From: Clostridium sp. UBA1056
GTDB taxonomy: Bacteria > Bacillota > Clostridia > Clostridiales > Clostridiaceae
Assembly (NCBI GenBank): GCA_002316385.1
Contig: DCDL01000059.1
Coordinates: 64,653-79,072, forward strand
Length of the DNA stretch: 14,420 bases
Direction of reading: 5' to 3'
Both the position numbers and the translations under genes were made by a program. Below are positions 1 to 7,358 of this stretch, piece after piece. The notes beneath the pieces are model-generated. The model did no database searches. It saw nothing but the letters and a program-made list of their open reading frames with translations, and was not told the origin of the DNA. Position 1 is the stretch's first letter; every line of letters begins with the position of its first letter.

Positions 1-74
1 TTATTTTTTGAAGATGCCTTAAGCCTCATGACACAATAATTCTACCCTATATTCATCACCTAATTATAACATAA

Positions 75-105
75 AGCCAATGGTTCTTTTTTAATATCAT
101 TGGCT
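75..105. terminator. Hairpin, possible terminator of a gene left of the window
   Basis: The 8-base arms AGCCAATG (75-82) and CATTGGCT (98-105) are perfectly complementary around a 15-base T-rich loop. No real T-tract follows on the plus strand. On the minus strand the sequence TTTATGTT follows the hairpin, which is a weak tail. If the reading frame ending at 39 is real, this would be its terminator. The long loop and poor tail keep confidence low. Confidence 0.3.
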
Positions 106-205
106 CATTTATAAGTACTTAAACATTACTATATTTACTTATTTTCTCAATTAAACCAATAGTGGTAAAATCATTAGTTATTTCTAATAACTAATATAAC
201 TTTAA

Positions 206-316
206 ACACACTATTTAAAATAATAGACTCTACGAATGATCCTAGATATTGCAACTATTTAAATAGTTAAGTAGTTAAAATTTAAAATAGTTATATATAC
301 AAAATTTTAAATAGTT
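206..316. repeat. Cluster of TTTAAATAGTT-like repeats with a 16-bp palindrome
   Basis: AACTATTTAAATAGTT at 253-268 is a perfect palindrome. Its right half recurs as TTTAAAATAGTT (281-292) and TTTTAAATAGTT (305-316), and an inverted relative, ACTATTTAAAATAATAG, lies near 210-225. In such AT-rich DNA, chance similarity is quite possible. The clustering about 400 bases upstream of ctfA makes it a weak candidate for a protein-binding region or degenerate repeats. Confidence 0.35.
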
Positions 317-712
317 CTGTATATAAAATTATATATATTTCCCTACATAAATATTTAGTATTTTACTAGATAAAATTACTATAATTACGTAGTTAGGCAT
401 TCTCCTATAGCTCATTACATCTAATTCATATCTCAATTACACTTATACCCTTTATATTACATAGTCATTAATTAAAGCTATTAGACTATCACTAAAAGCA
501 TATTCTCTTTTATTTCTATCTAATTCACATAATTTTTGATCAATTAAGTATTTCGTAGAATATTTAACAATATTAAACATAATAATTTTGAATGAATAAT
601 TGCACTAGTTTTTTAATTAAAAACTTAATAAATCTTTATACATTGCAAAATATTTAAATTAGCGGTAAACTAATATGGAAGAAAATTTTTTTATTTATGG
701 AGGGTTTAACAT

Positions 713-1366
713 ATGAATAAACTTATTTCAATTGATGAAGCAGTTGCTAAAATTCAAGATGGAATGACTGTCATGATAGGTGGATTTTTAGCTGTAGGTA
801 CTCCAGAAGCTATTATAGATGCTCTAGTGAAAAAAGGCGTTAAAGATTTAACTATCATAGCAAATGATACAGGATTTCCAGACAAAGGTATTGGTAAGTT
901 AATAGTTAACAAACAAGTTAAGAAAACTATTGCATCCCATATTGGTACAAACAAAGAAACTGGAAATCAAATGAATTCAGGAGAAATGGAAGTAGAATTA
1001 TCACCTCAAGGAACACTTGCTGAAAGAATCAGATGTGGTGGAGCTGGTCTTGGTGGATTCTTAACTCCAACTGGTCTTGGAACAATTGTACAAGATGGAA
1101 AAGAAGTAATTACTGTTGATGGACAAGAATATATTCTTGAAAAACCATTAAAAGCAGATGTTGCTCTTTTATTTGGTTCAAAAGTTGATAAAAAAGGTAA
1201 CGTATACTATAACCAAGCAACAAGAAACTTTAATCCTTTAATAGCTACTGCTGCTGATACTGTAATCGTTCAAGCTGAAGAACTTGTAGAAGTTGGCGAT
1301 ATAGATCCAAACGTAGTTATGACACCATATATATTTGTTGACTACATAGTAAAGGGGGAGAACTAA
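713..1366 (+). CDS. ctfA: Acetate/butyrate:acetoacetate CoA-transferase, subunit A
   Basis: Alpha subunit of a two-subunit family I CoA-transferase. The family moves CoA between acetoacetyl-CoA and acetate or butyrate, in the cytoplasm, during acid re-assimilation or acetoacetate use. The 217 residues match the usual CtfA/AtoD length. The signature IGGFLAVGTPEAII lies at residues 22-35, and the glycine-rich GGAGLGGFLTPTGLGT at 109-124 is the conserved CoA-binding loop. GGAGGG at 699-704, 8 bases before ATG, supports the start. The gene is followed after one base by ctfB, whose ribosome site lies inside the end of ctfA, so the two are translationally coupled. No adc, adhE or thiolase gene is adjacent, so a role in acetone formation cannot be inferred from context. 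AtoD is the equivalent name in acetoacetate degradation. Confidence 0.93.
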   Translation: MNKLISIDEAVAKIQDGMTVMIGGFLAVGTPEAIIDALVKKGVKDLTIIANDTGFPDKGIGKLIVNKQVKKTIASHIGTNKETGNQMNSGEMEVELSPQGTLAERIRCGGAGLGGFLTPTGLGTIVQDGKEVITVDGQEYILEKPLKADVALLFGSKVDKKGNVYYNQATRNFNPLIATAADTVIVQAEELVEVGDIDPNVVMTPYIFVDYIVKGEN

Positions 1367-1367
1367 C

Positions 1368-2027
1368 ATGGATAAAAACATGACAAGAGAAGTCATTGCT
1401 AAAAGAGTTGCAAAAGAACTTAACGATGGAGACGTAGTTAATCTAGGTATAGGTCTTCCAACAATGGTTGCTAACTATATACCAGAGGGTATAGATGTTA
1501 CATTACAATCTGAAAATGGATTCATAGGAATAGGCGCTGCTCCTGCACCTGGACAAGAACAAAAAGACTTAGTAAATGCTGGTGGACAACATGTTACTGT
1601 TATCCCTGGAGCTGCATTCTTTGATTCTTCTGTATCTTTTGGAATCATAAGAGGTGGCCATGTTGCTGCTACTGTACTTGGAGCTTTAGAAGTTGACCAA
1701 GAAGGAAACCTTGCAAACTGGATGATTCCTGGTAAAATGGTTCCTGGAATGGGTGGAGCTATGGACCTAGTTGTTGGCGCTAAAAAAGTTATAGTTGCTA
1801 TGGAACATACAGCTAAAGGAAATCCAAAAATATTAAAGAAATGTACACTTCCTTTAACTGCTGCTCATCAAGTAAACCTAATCATTACTGAAATGGCAGT
1901 TCTTGAAGTTACTCCAGAGGGTCTTGTTCTTAGAGAACTTGGACCAGAAGCTACTATTGAAGATGTTAAAAATGCAACACTTGCAGATATTATAATTCCA
2001 GAAAACGTTAAGAAAATGGAACTATAA
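1368..2027 (+). CDS. ctfB: Acetate/butyrate:acetoacetate CoA-transferase, subunit B
   Basis: Beta subunit, carrying the catalytic glutamate that forms the CoA-thioester intermediate. The family motif SENG is at residues 48-51 (QSENGFIGIG), making Glu49 the expected nucleophile. Later conserved stretches include GALEVDQEGNLANWMIPGK (residues 105-123) and GMGGAMDL (127-134). At 219 residues it has the usual CtfB/AtoA length. The ribosome site GGGGGAG at 1354-1360 lies within the 3' end of ctfA and fixes this ATG. It is the last gene of the operon; the strong hairpin at 2051-2088 follows. The two subunits should form a heterotetramer, as known for this family. The exact acid substrate (acetate, butyrate or other short acids) cannot be told from sequence. 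Confidence 0.93.
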   Translation: MDKNMTREVIAKRVAKELNDGDVVNLGIGLPTMVANYIPEGIDVTLQSENGFIGIGAAPAPGQEQKDLVNAGGQHVTVIPGAAFFDSSVSFGIIRGGHVAATVLGALEVDQEGNLANWMIPGKMVPGMGGAMDLVVGAKKVIVAMEHTAKGNPKILKKCTLPLTAAHQVNLIITEMAVLEVTPEGLVLRELGPEATIEDVKNATLADIIIPENVKKMEL

Positions 2028-2050
2028 TCCAAGCTGAAAAATAGTAAATA

Positions 2051-2088
2051 AAGTCTATTGGTAATTATTTTGAATTACCAATAGACTT
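2051..2088. terminator. Bidirectional terminator between ctfB and cca
   Basis: A perfect 16-base stem (2051-2066 pairing with 2073-2088) encloses a 6-base loop, ATTTTG. The plus side lacks an immediate T-run (ATGTTAG follows), with a T-stretch only about 16 bases later. The minus side continues TTTATTTACTATTTTT, a better tail for cca. It sits exactly between convergent genes, so it probably serves both. Confidence 0.8.
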
Positions 2089-2111
2089 ATGTTAGAAGTG
2101 AACTTTTTTAC

Positions 2112-3497
2112 TTACATATTTTTATTACTTTTTAAATTATTATATATTTGCTGTGCATATAAAGTTAATTTTTCTTTTTCATTATTTTTAGGTTCTTTAA
2201 TAACTATTTCTAGCAATTCATATAGTATCTTTCCTATTAATATTCCTTCCTTTATACCTAAGTTAATCAAGTCTTTGCCTGTAACTTCTAATCCTGACTT
2301 ATGATATACTTCTCTGCTTTCTAAAATCTCTTCTACTATTTGTTCTATTTCGCTTCTATTTACATTAAATTGTTGCTCTATTTCTAAATTTTCTTTTTCT
2401 AAAAACATTCTTGTCACATCTTTTATAATTACTAATTCACATAATGCTTCTATACCTATACTTTGTAATAATCTTTTAATATATAGTTTATCTTTATAAA
2501 TTGGAGTATCATAATATGCTATAAGAGTGCTTACCTTCTTTATAGTATTATTATCATAATGAAGCTCTTTAAGAATAGCTTCACATGTAATCTTTAACTT
2601 TATATCGCAGTGAGTTTTTAAAGTAGATACATCCTCTTTTGAATTCCTCTTTATAATGTCTATACTTTCATTCTTATGCTCATATAATAGATAGTACAAA
2701 AATACAGTTAGCCTTACATGAAGCTTTTTAGGAGACTTTTCTATAACTCCAATACACCTTTTTACATTGAGATACTCATATATGTATTCACCTTCATGCT
2801 TTTTAAGGAAAGGTACTACTATAAACATAATATTCATATTAAAAATATTTTCAATTCCATCACTGGGATAATCAGATAATATTAACTTATTTAATTCTAC
2901 ACTTATTCTTTCTATTGAAATTCTCTTAAGTAGCTCTTTATTATTATTTAGAGCAATTAGAGTTTCTTCTGCTATATTATAATTTAACTGTGACATAAAT
3001 CTTAAAGCTCTCATTATTCTTAATGCATCTTCTTTAAATCTTTTTTCTGGGTTTCCTACACATTTTATAATCTTATTTTCTATGTCCTTGGCACCATTAA
3101 AGTAGTCTACTATTCCCATCTTATGATTGTAAGCTATAGCGTTAATTGTAAAATCTCTTCTAGATAAATCTTCTATTAATTCATGGGTAAATTCTACCAT
3201 ATCTGGTCTTCTTCCATCGGAATAATCACCATCTATTCTAAAGGTAGTTATTTCTATTGCTTCATTTTCCAGTAATACTACTACTGTTCCATGTTCAATT
3301 CCCACATCTATAGTTTTTTCACTCTTAAATATTTCTTTTATTTCTTCTGGAGTAGCTAAAGTGCATATATCCCAATCATTAGGTTTCTCCCCTCTGATAC
3401 TATCTCTTACGCATCCACCTACTATATAAGCTTGAAAGCCACTTTTTTCTATACGTTCAATACATTTCTCTATACATATTGGCATGTTAATATACAT
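2112..3497 (-). CDS. cca: CCA-adding tRNA nucleotidyltransferase (class II)
   Basis: Adds or repairs the 3' CCA end of tRNAs in the cytoplasm using CTP and ATP. Counting from the chosen start, the nucleotidyltransferase motif GGCVRD is at residues 27-32, and the metal-binding DWD follows at 41-43. The RRDFTINA motif lies at 113-120, and the nucleotide-selecting helix EDALRIMRALRF at 156-167. The C-terminal half is the divergent, helical tRNA-binding part. The frame is open 23 codons further up to 3566, but I choose ATG 3497. It has an AAGGAG site 11 bases upstream, and the extra residues would lie over a plausible promoter. The resulting 461 residues fit the family. Poly(A) polymerase is a related alternative that sequence motifs alone cannot exclude. 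The gene stands alone and is convergent with ctfB. Confidence 0.88.
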   Translation of the reverse strand: MYINMPICIEKCIERIEKSGFQAYIVGGCVRDSIRGEKPNDWDICTLATPEEIKEIFKSEKTIDVGIEHGTVVVLLENEAIEITTFRIDGDYSDGRRPDMVEFTHELIEDLSRRDFTINAIAYNHKMGIVDYFNGAKDIENKIIKCVGNPEKRFKEDALRIMRALRFMSQLNYNIAEETLIALNNNKELLKRISIERISVELNKLILSDYPSDGIENIFNMNIMFIVVPFLKKHEGEYIYEYLNVKRCIGVIEKSPKKLHVRLTVFLYYLLYEHKNESIDIIKRNSKEDVSTLKTHCDIKLKITCEAILKELHYDNNTIKKVSTLIAYYDTPIYKDKLYIKRLLQSIGIEALCELVIIKDVTRMFLEKENLEIEQQFNVNRSEIEQIVEEILESREVYHKSGLEVTGKDLINLGIKEGILIGKILYELLEIVIKEPKNNEKEKLTLYAQQIYNNLKSNKNM

Positions 3498-3538
3498 ACT
3501 TACATATTCTCCTTCAAATACTACTATTAAACTACAAT

Positions 3539-3566
3539 AAAATACCACTTTATATTTAAACTTCAA
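3539..3566 (-). promoter_or_regulatory. Candidate promoter of cca
   Basis: On the minus strand, TTGAAG (3566-3561) and TATTTT (3544-3539) are separated by 16 bases, each a 4-of-6 match to the vegetative consensus. It lies about 40 bases before the cca start at 3497 and would exclude the longer reading-frame start at 3566. In AT-rich DNA such matches are common, so the call is tentative. Confidence 0.3.
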
Positions 3567-3659
3567 ATCTGGATTAATTTTTATCCTTAATCCAATTAAA
3601 CTTTAACATATAAAATCTATATTTTTACTATAAACTGCTTATCTTAATGTTATAAACCC

Positions 3660-3694
3660 AAAAAGTAACAAATAAATATAAATTGTTACTTTTT
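3660..3694. terminator. 12-bp A/T-flanked hairpin between divergent genes
   Basis: AAAAAGTAACAA (3660-3671) and TTGTTACTTTTT (3683-3694) are perfectly complementary, with an 11-base loop. The A-rich left and T-rich right ends give it the form of a symmetric intrinsic terminator. It lies between the divergent genes cca and the operon at 3805, where no transcript should need to end. It may instead insulate the two promoters or act as a regulatory structure. A smaller inverted repeat (GGATTAA 3571-3577, TTAATCC 3587-3593) lies nearby. Confidence 0.45.
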
Positions 3695-3711
3695 CGTAAT
3701 GATTATACATA

Positions 3712-3764
3712 ACATATATATTATAATAAAAGTAACACATATATTATAATAAACATAATATAAT
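3712..3764 (+). promoter_or_regulatory. Tandem repeat with -10-like sites upstream of the deacetylase operon
   Basis: A near-identical unit occurs twice, at 3712-3730 and 3737-3753 (ACATATATTATAATAAA). Three TATAAT hexamers lie at 3722-3727, 3745-3750 and 3759-3764, but none has a good vegetative -35. AAC (3734-3736), a 17-base spacer and CATAATATA (3754-3762) fit the AC-N16/17-CATAnnnTA form known for sigma-K promoters in Bacillus. This may be chance in such AT-rich DNA. Confidence 0.35.
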
Positions 3765-3804
3765 AATTAGTATAGAACATAATTAATAATTAAAGGGGGA
3801 CCTT

Positions 3805-4077
3805 ATGATAAATACTTCACCTAATTATAAAAAACATTATAAAATTTCCAATAAACTCTATATAATAGCTCCTATATTATGCTTTATATTTATAGTGATC
3901 TCAGTATTTGCTAATATAAAAGAAAAAGAATATAAAATTAAAAATAATGAGTTATCCACTGAAATAGAAACTCTTAAAACTACAAATGATAATTTAAATA
4001 AAATAAATAAGAACTTATTAGAGTCAAAGTCAAATCTAGATGTCTTAATTGACCAAGTATCTGAAACTAACAATTAA
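3805..4077 (+). CDS. Small single-pass membrane protein with a coiled coil
   Basis: I do not recognise a family. This 90-residue protein has a basic N-terminus and one hydrophobic segment at about residues 18-36 (LYIIAPILCFIFIVISVFA). About 50 polar residues follow (KEKEYKIKNNELSTEIETLK and onward), with the leucine/isoleucine spacing of a coiled coil. The layout resembles the bitopic division proteins FtsL and DivIC, but I see no specific match and do not claim one. A GGGGGA ribosome site lies 4 bases before ATG. The stop is 17 bases from the start of the deacetylase gene, so the two are co-transcribed. The deacetylase also begins with a membrane segment and coiled coil, suggesting the two proteins pair at the membrane surface (inference). 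Confidence 0.75.
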   Translation: MINTSPNYKKHYKISNKLYIIAPILCFIFIVISVFANIKEKEYKIKNNELSTEIETLKTTNDNLNKINKNLLESKSNLDVLIDQVSETNN

Positions 4078-4094
4078 TATAAGGAGCTAGAATT

Positions 4095-4997
4095 ATGAAC
4101 TATAATATTAATCTTGAATCATCGAAAAGAAAAACTAGACAAAGTAAAAAACCTCCAATATTAAGTATTATTGCTATAATAGCAATATTTTTATGTTTTT
4201 CTATATCAACATTATCAATTACAAAGATGTTCTTAGCTTACAACAAACAAAGCTCTTTACAAAAGGAGTTTAGCTCCATCTCAGCTTCTAATGATTCTAT
4301 TCTTCTAGAAAATAATAAATTGGAAAAAGAAATAAGTGAAAAGCAATCAACCTATGACAAATCCATGTCTAATAAAAAAGCTGCTCATTTGACCTTTGAT
4401 GATGGTCCTTCAAATAATACTTTAAAGCTATTAGATGTATTAGATAAGTACAATGCTAAGGCTACTTTTTTTGTAGTATATAAAGAAGGCTTTGATAATG
4501 TTTATAAAGAAATTGTTAATCGTGGACATGTACTTGCTAATCACACATATAGTCATAATTATGAGAAAATTTATTCATCTGCTGAAGCTTTTATAGATGA
4601 TGTAGAAACCCTTGATAATAAACTAAAAGAAATAACCGGTGAAGACCCCTCTAAAATTTTACGATTCCCAGGTGGTTCAAATATGGGATATCTGAATGGA
4701 CATGATGACATATCCCAAGCTATTTTCGAGGCTTTAGAAGATCGTGGTTATACCTATTTTGACTGGAATGTAGATTCTTCAGATGCTACTAAGATGACAC
4801 TAGATAAAGAATCTATAGTAAAAAGTGTACTTGATGGCAGTTCTAATGTTAATACAGCTAATATTTTGATGCATGATACAGATGCAAAATATACTACCCT
4901 AGAAGCTATGCCAGAGATACTTGATGGCCTAAAAGCTCAAGGATATGTATTTATGCCTCTAAACCACGACTCAGCTGCTATTCGTTTTGTAGACTAA
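4095..4997 (+). CDS. Membrane-anchored polysaccharide deacetylase (NodB domain)
   Basis: Carbohydrate esterase family 4 enzyme, expected to remove N-acetyl groups from peptidoglycan or another surface glycan outside the cell. In the 300 residues, a membrane segment lies at about 21-43 and a coiled-coil stalk at about 50-90. The NodB domain then runs to near the end. Catalytic motifs are complete: TFDDGPS at 100-106 (metal and base Asp), HTYSH at 150-154 (zinc histidines), RFPGG at 190-194, DWNVD at 223-227 and LMHD at 258-261. The TFDDGPS form is like PgdA-type enzymes rather than PdaA. AAGGAG at 4081-4086 supports the start. It is the second gene of an operon with the small coiled-coil protein and ends at the hairpin 5054-5098. 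The substrate is inferred from the family. Confidence 0.88.
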   Translation: MNYNINLESSKRKTRQSKKPPILSIIAIIAIFLCFSISTLSITKMFLAYNKQSSLQKEFSSISASNDSILLENNKLEKEISEKQSTYDKSMSNKKAAHLTFDDGPSNNTLKLLDVLDKYNAKATFFVVYKEGFDNVYKEIVNRGHVLANHTYSHNYEKIYSSAEAFIDDVETLDNKLKEITGEDPSKILRFPGGSNMGYLNGHDDISQAIFEALEDRGYTYFDWNVDSSDATKMTLDKESIVKSVLDGSSNVNTANILMHDTDAKYTTLEAMPEILDGLKAQGYVFMPLNHDSAAIRFVD

Positions 4998-5053
4998 TAA
5001 TATTCATCTATTTAAAGTTAGTATTTCCCTTAATTAATTATAAATCTCACTAT

Positions 5054-5098
5054 AAAAGGTATGAAATTAGAATCTTTATTCTTAATTTCATACCTTTT
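5054..5098. terminator. Bidirectional terminator between deacetylase and PAP2 genes
   Basis: The arms AAAAGGTATGAAATTA (5054-5069) and TAATTTCATACCTTTT (5083-5098) form a perfect 16-base stem. Additional GAA/TTC pairing above it is offset by one bulged base. The A-run at the left and T-run at the right let it work on both strands. It lies between convergent genes. Confidence 0.82.
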
Positions 5099-5112
5099 AA
5101 ACTTTCTATATA

Positions 5113-5667
5113 CTATTTATCTAAAGCATTTTCCTTCTTCTCACTAATTTTTCTCACTATATATACAGATAAAATTCCACTTATGAGCCCCACTACTGCG
5201 CCGCCTAGAACATCTGAAAAATAATGAACATACAAATATATTCTAGAAAAGCCTATTAAAACTGCTAATGATATAAAGTAAAACTTATACCTCTTTATAT
5301 ATGTGGATAACACATATGCCACAGCTATAGAAGAAGCAGTATGTCCTGATGGAAATGAAGAGCTAGTCGGTAGTTTTATTAAAGGGTTATATATTGGATA
5401 TGCAATTATAGGTCTTACCCTTTCCACTAAATGCTTTATTATTCCTTCTGTTAGAATTGTACTTATAGATATGGCCAATAAGCTTGTTATTCCAACCTTT
5501 CTATATTTTTTAGTACATATTAGAATAATACTAATTGCTATCCATATAAATCCTATATCTCCTAATCTTGTTATAAATGGCATTATAGCATCAAAAAACT
5601 TATTCTGTAGTCCAAAGTGTATAGCATCAGTTATTCCTTTATCTATTCCGTATAACCATTGATTCAT
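5113..5667 (-). CDS. PAP2-family lipid phosphatase
   Basis: An integral membrane phosphatase of the type-2 phosphatidic acid phosphatase family. Bacterial members act on undecaprenyl pyrophosphate (BcrC type) or on phosphatidylglycerol phosphate or phosphatidate. The three active-site motifs are intact in the 184 residues: K79 to R85-P86 (KHLVERVRP), PSGH at 106-109, and SR 141-142 with H148 and D152 (SRIYLYVHYFSD). Several hydrophobic segments (about 36-51, 58-75, 110-122, 130-145 and 153-171) fit the usual multi-pass topology. A GAAAGGG ribosome site 8 bases upstream supports the start. It lies 64 bases downstream of the NlpC/P60 gene on the same strand and may be co-transcribed or use its own promoter. 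A role in recycling the wall lipid carrier is attractive beside wall enzymes but is inference. Confidence 0.87.
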   Translation of the reverse strand: MNQWLYGIDKGITDAIHFGLQNKFFDAIMPFITRLGDIGFIWIAISIILICTKKYRKVGITSLLAISISTILTEGIIKHLVERVRPIIAYPIYNPLIKLPTSSSFPSGHTASSIAVAYVLSTYIKRYKFYFISLAVLIGFSRIYLYVHYFSDVLGGAVVGLISGILSVYIVRKISEKKENALDK

Positions 5668-5710
5668 TAGTTTAACCCTTTCCTAAACATTTCTCGTATA
5701 CTTTGTTTTT

Positions 5711-5739
5711 ATTATATCTTTAGTATTCTGTTTAAGCAA
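5711..5739 (-). promoter_or_regulatory. Candidate promoter of the PAP2 gene
   Basis: On the minus strand, TTGCTT (5739-5734) and a perfect TATAAT (5716-5711) are 17 bases apart, placed 44 bases before the PAP2 start. The -35 overlaps the last codons of the upstream NlpC/P60 gene. The -10 and spacing are good and the -35 is weak. Confidence 0.45.
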
Positions 5740-7096
5740 ATATATCCTTAATACCAACAATTTCTTCAATATATGGCTTTCCACTGGATGTATAAATTTC
5801 TTTTAATTCAGATACAGTTACCCCCTTTATACCTAAGTATATTCGTTCTTTATCTTCTCTACTTTCCTTATTTATTTCGTTCTTATCATATTTATTTTTC
5901 TTTTCATCATCTTTCTTATTTATAAATACCCCTATTACATCATGAATTATATAAGGACTATTCTTATAATTTCCTATGAACATAGCTACATGACCATTTA
6001 GAAATATGAGTGCCCCAGGTTTCAAGTTATCTAATATTTTCATTCTTTCATGATAAGTCATATCTTCATCAACAAATAATGTTTTTCCAATGGATCGCTT
6101 TAATTGGTTACCACTATTTCTTGGAAATTGTATTCCAAAAGTTCTAAGGGTGTCTATAATAAGTGAAGAGCAATCCCTACTGTTAAATTCACCACCCCAG
6201 CCATATCTTTCACCTTGAAATTTAAATATCTGCTTTAATACATTGTTTCTATTGCACTTTAAGTAGCCTCTATGAACATCTTCATTATATGGTATTAAAA
6301 TATGAGTGAACTTTAATTCTCCACTATTCTCTCTTAGTGGATACTTAACTACATAATTACCTTCAATATACATATCATAAACTAATTCATCCCTATTCCA
6401 ATTATTTTCTATAGGTAATTTTACTCCCATATCAATCTCCAAGTTTCTTAGAGCTTCTATAAAGGGATTATAGCCAAGATGTATCTTTTTACCTGTAACC
6501 ACAATGAAATCCTTGCAATTACAATACTCTTCTATTTCTTCTTTGTTTCCAAACGCTATATTCTCTTTCTTAATCCATCCTGAATAATTATAAGTTTTAC
6601 AAAAACACCATTTTCCATCTTTATTAGAAGCATATATAGCACAAGGTTCTGCTGTATATATGGCACTTTCCATAAATCTATCTAAATCATACTCTTTCTC
6701 TCCCTTGAATACTTTGTCACTAGTAGGGAAGGTTCTTATACATCCTCTTTTTACCACTAATCCATATTCTACAGAAACCTTGTCTTTTATCTCTTCTAAA
6801 CTCATGCCATCTATAAGTTTATCATAATATGCTCTATTTACCTTATTACCATTTTTGTATCTATCACCCTCTGGAACTTTACTTACACTATTTATCATGT
6901 TAATAACATATTCTTTATCTACTTCATCTTGTTCCTTAAATATATCATAAACATATCCTTCTTTAATGCTTTCTTCATTATATTTTTTTATTTCATCCTT
7001 AGTGAGAACAACCTCTTTACTTCTCTTACATAATTTTATCCATAGATCGCTATAATACATTTCTTCCGCTACGTTTAAATTATTATCATGATTCAT
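5732..7096 (-). CDS. NlpC/P60 cell-wall peptidase with SH3 domains, no signal peptide
   Basis: Likely cleaves gamma-D-glutamyl bonds in peptidoglycan stem peptides. The order fits the multi-domain family with an N-terminal stabilising region (about 1-110), SH3-like domains (about 111-275, e.g. CIRTFPTSD and YSGWIKKENIAF), then a C40 peptidase domain from about 280. The catalytic Cys309 lies in NSRDCSSLI; His369 is in NGHVAMFIG, and His385 is the probable third residue. There is no hydrophobic N-terminus, so unless secreted by another route it acts in the cytoplasm on recycled muropeptides, as YkfC-like enzymes do. A charged low-complexity insert rich in K, D, E and N at about 393-418 splits the end of the catalytic domain. 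The purine-rich site AGGGGTGAGGG precedes the start. 454 residues. Confidence 0.82.
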   Translation of the reverse strand: MNHDNNLNVAEEMYYSDLWIKLCKRSKEVVLTKDEIKKYNEESIKEGYVYDIFKEQDEVDKEYVINMINSVSKVPEGDRYKNGNKVNRAYYDKLIDGMSLEEIKDKVSVEYGLVVKRGCIRTFPTSDKVFKGEKEYDLDRFMESAIYTAEPCAIYASNKDGKWCFCKTYNYSGWIKKENIAFGNKEEIEEYCNCKDFIVVTGKKIHLGYNPFIEALRNLEIDMGVKLPIENNWNRDELVYDMYIEGNYVVKYPLRENSGELKFTHILIPYNEDVHRGYLKCNRNNVLKQIFKFQGERYGWGGEFNSRDCSSLIIDTLRTFGIQFPRNSGNQLKRSIGKTLFVDEDMTYHERMKILDNLKPGALIFLNGHVAMFIGNYKNSPYIIHDVIGVFINKKDDEKKNKYDKNEINKESREDKERIYLGIKGVTVSELKEIYTSSGKPYIEEIVGIKDIFA

Positions 7097-7301
7097 GGTA
7101 TACCCTCACCCCTAATTATATATTTTACCTAAATATTCCATAATATTAGTCAATGCTTAATATATTATACTATTTATCTTATCAACATATTATATATTTA
7201 CATAAATATATTTTAACTGTAATATTCTTGTTAATATTTCCTAAGTCGATAATTTATATTGACATAAAACTTATATGTGTTAAAATAATATTAATAATTT
7301 T
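7097..7301. other. Intergenic region between the divergent peptidase gene and thrS leader
   Basis: Very AT-rich DNA with no gene. On the plus strand TTGACA (7259-7264), a 16-base spacer and TAAAAT (7281-7286) form a good vegetative promoter that could also feed the thrS leader. On the minus strand there is a TATAAT (7169-7164) without a matching -35 and a TTGACT (7153-7148) without a clear -10, so the peptidase promoter stays undecided. Confidence 0.45.
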
Positions 7302-7330
7302 ATATCATAATTTAAAATTTGTGATATAAT
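7302..7330 (+). promoter_or_regulatory. Extended -10 promoter of the thrS T-box transcript
   Basis: TGATATAAT (7322-7330) is a perfect extended -10. The -35 position 17 bases upstream reads ATATCA (7302-7307), a poor match, as is usual when the TG extension is present. Initiation near 7337 would put the T-box stem I almost at the RNA's 5' end. Confidence 0.5.
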
Positions 7331-7358
7331 AAAATAATAATTAATAATGCTATCACAA

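Larger units (their letters stand above)
1..712. other. Gene-free AT-rich region upstream of ctfA
   Basis: About 700 bases with no convincing gene on either strand. The first 39 bases read in frame on the plus strand as LFFEDALSLMTQ followed by a stop. This could be the last few codons of a gene that starts outside the window, but it is too short to judge. The stretch holds a hairpin at 75-105 and a cluster of AT-rich repeats at 206-316. The ctfA promoter must lie in the 3' part, but no -35/-10 pair there is convincing; TTGCAC at 600-605 followed by TTAATA at 625-630 has a 19-base spacer. I recognise no riboswitch fold. Confidence 0.6.

Noticed and set aside
331..405. Minus-strand 23-codon frame beginning just after an AGGAGA
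   Set aside because: The ribosome site almost touches the ATG, the product (MPNYVIIVILSSK...) is very short, and nothing nearby gives it context.
2089..2304. Plus-strand frame of 71 codons rich in hydrophobic residues
   Set aside because: It lies inside the 3' end of cca on the other strand, has no good ribosome site, and its hydrophobicity is what the complement of Lys/Glu-rich coding DNA gives.
3498..3566. Longer N-terminus of the CCA-adding enzyme from ATG 3566
   Set aside because: No ribosome site at 3566, the extra residues do not look like the family, and they would cover a plausible promoter; AAGGAG before 3497 is better.
5303..5662. Plus-strand frame of 119 codons
   Set aside because: Complete overlap with the PAP2 gene, whose three catalytic motifs are intact on the minus strand; a reverse-strand shadow.
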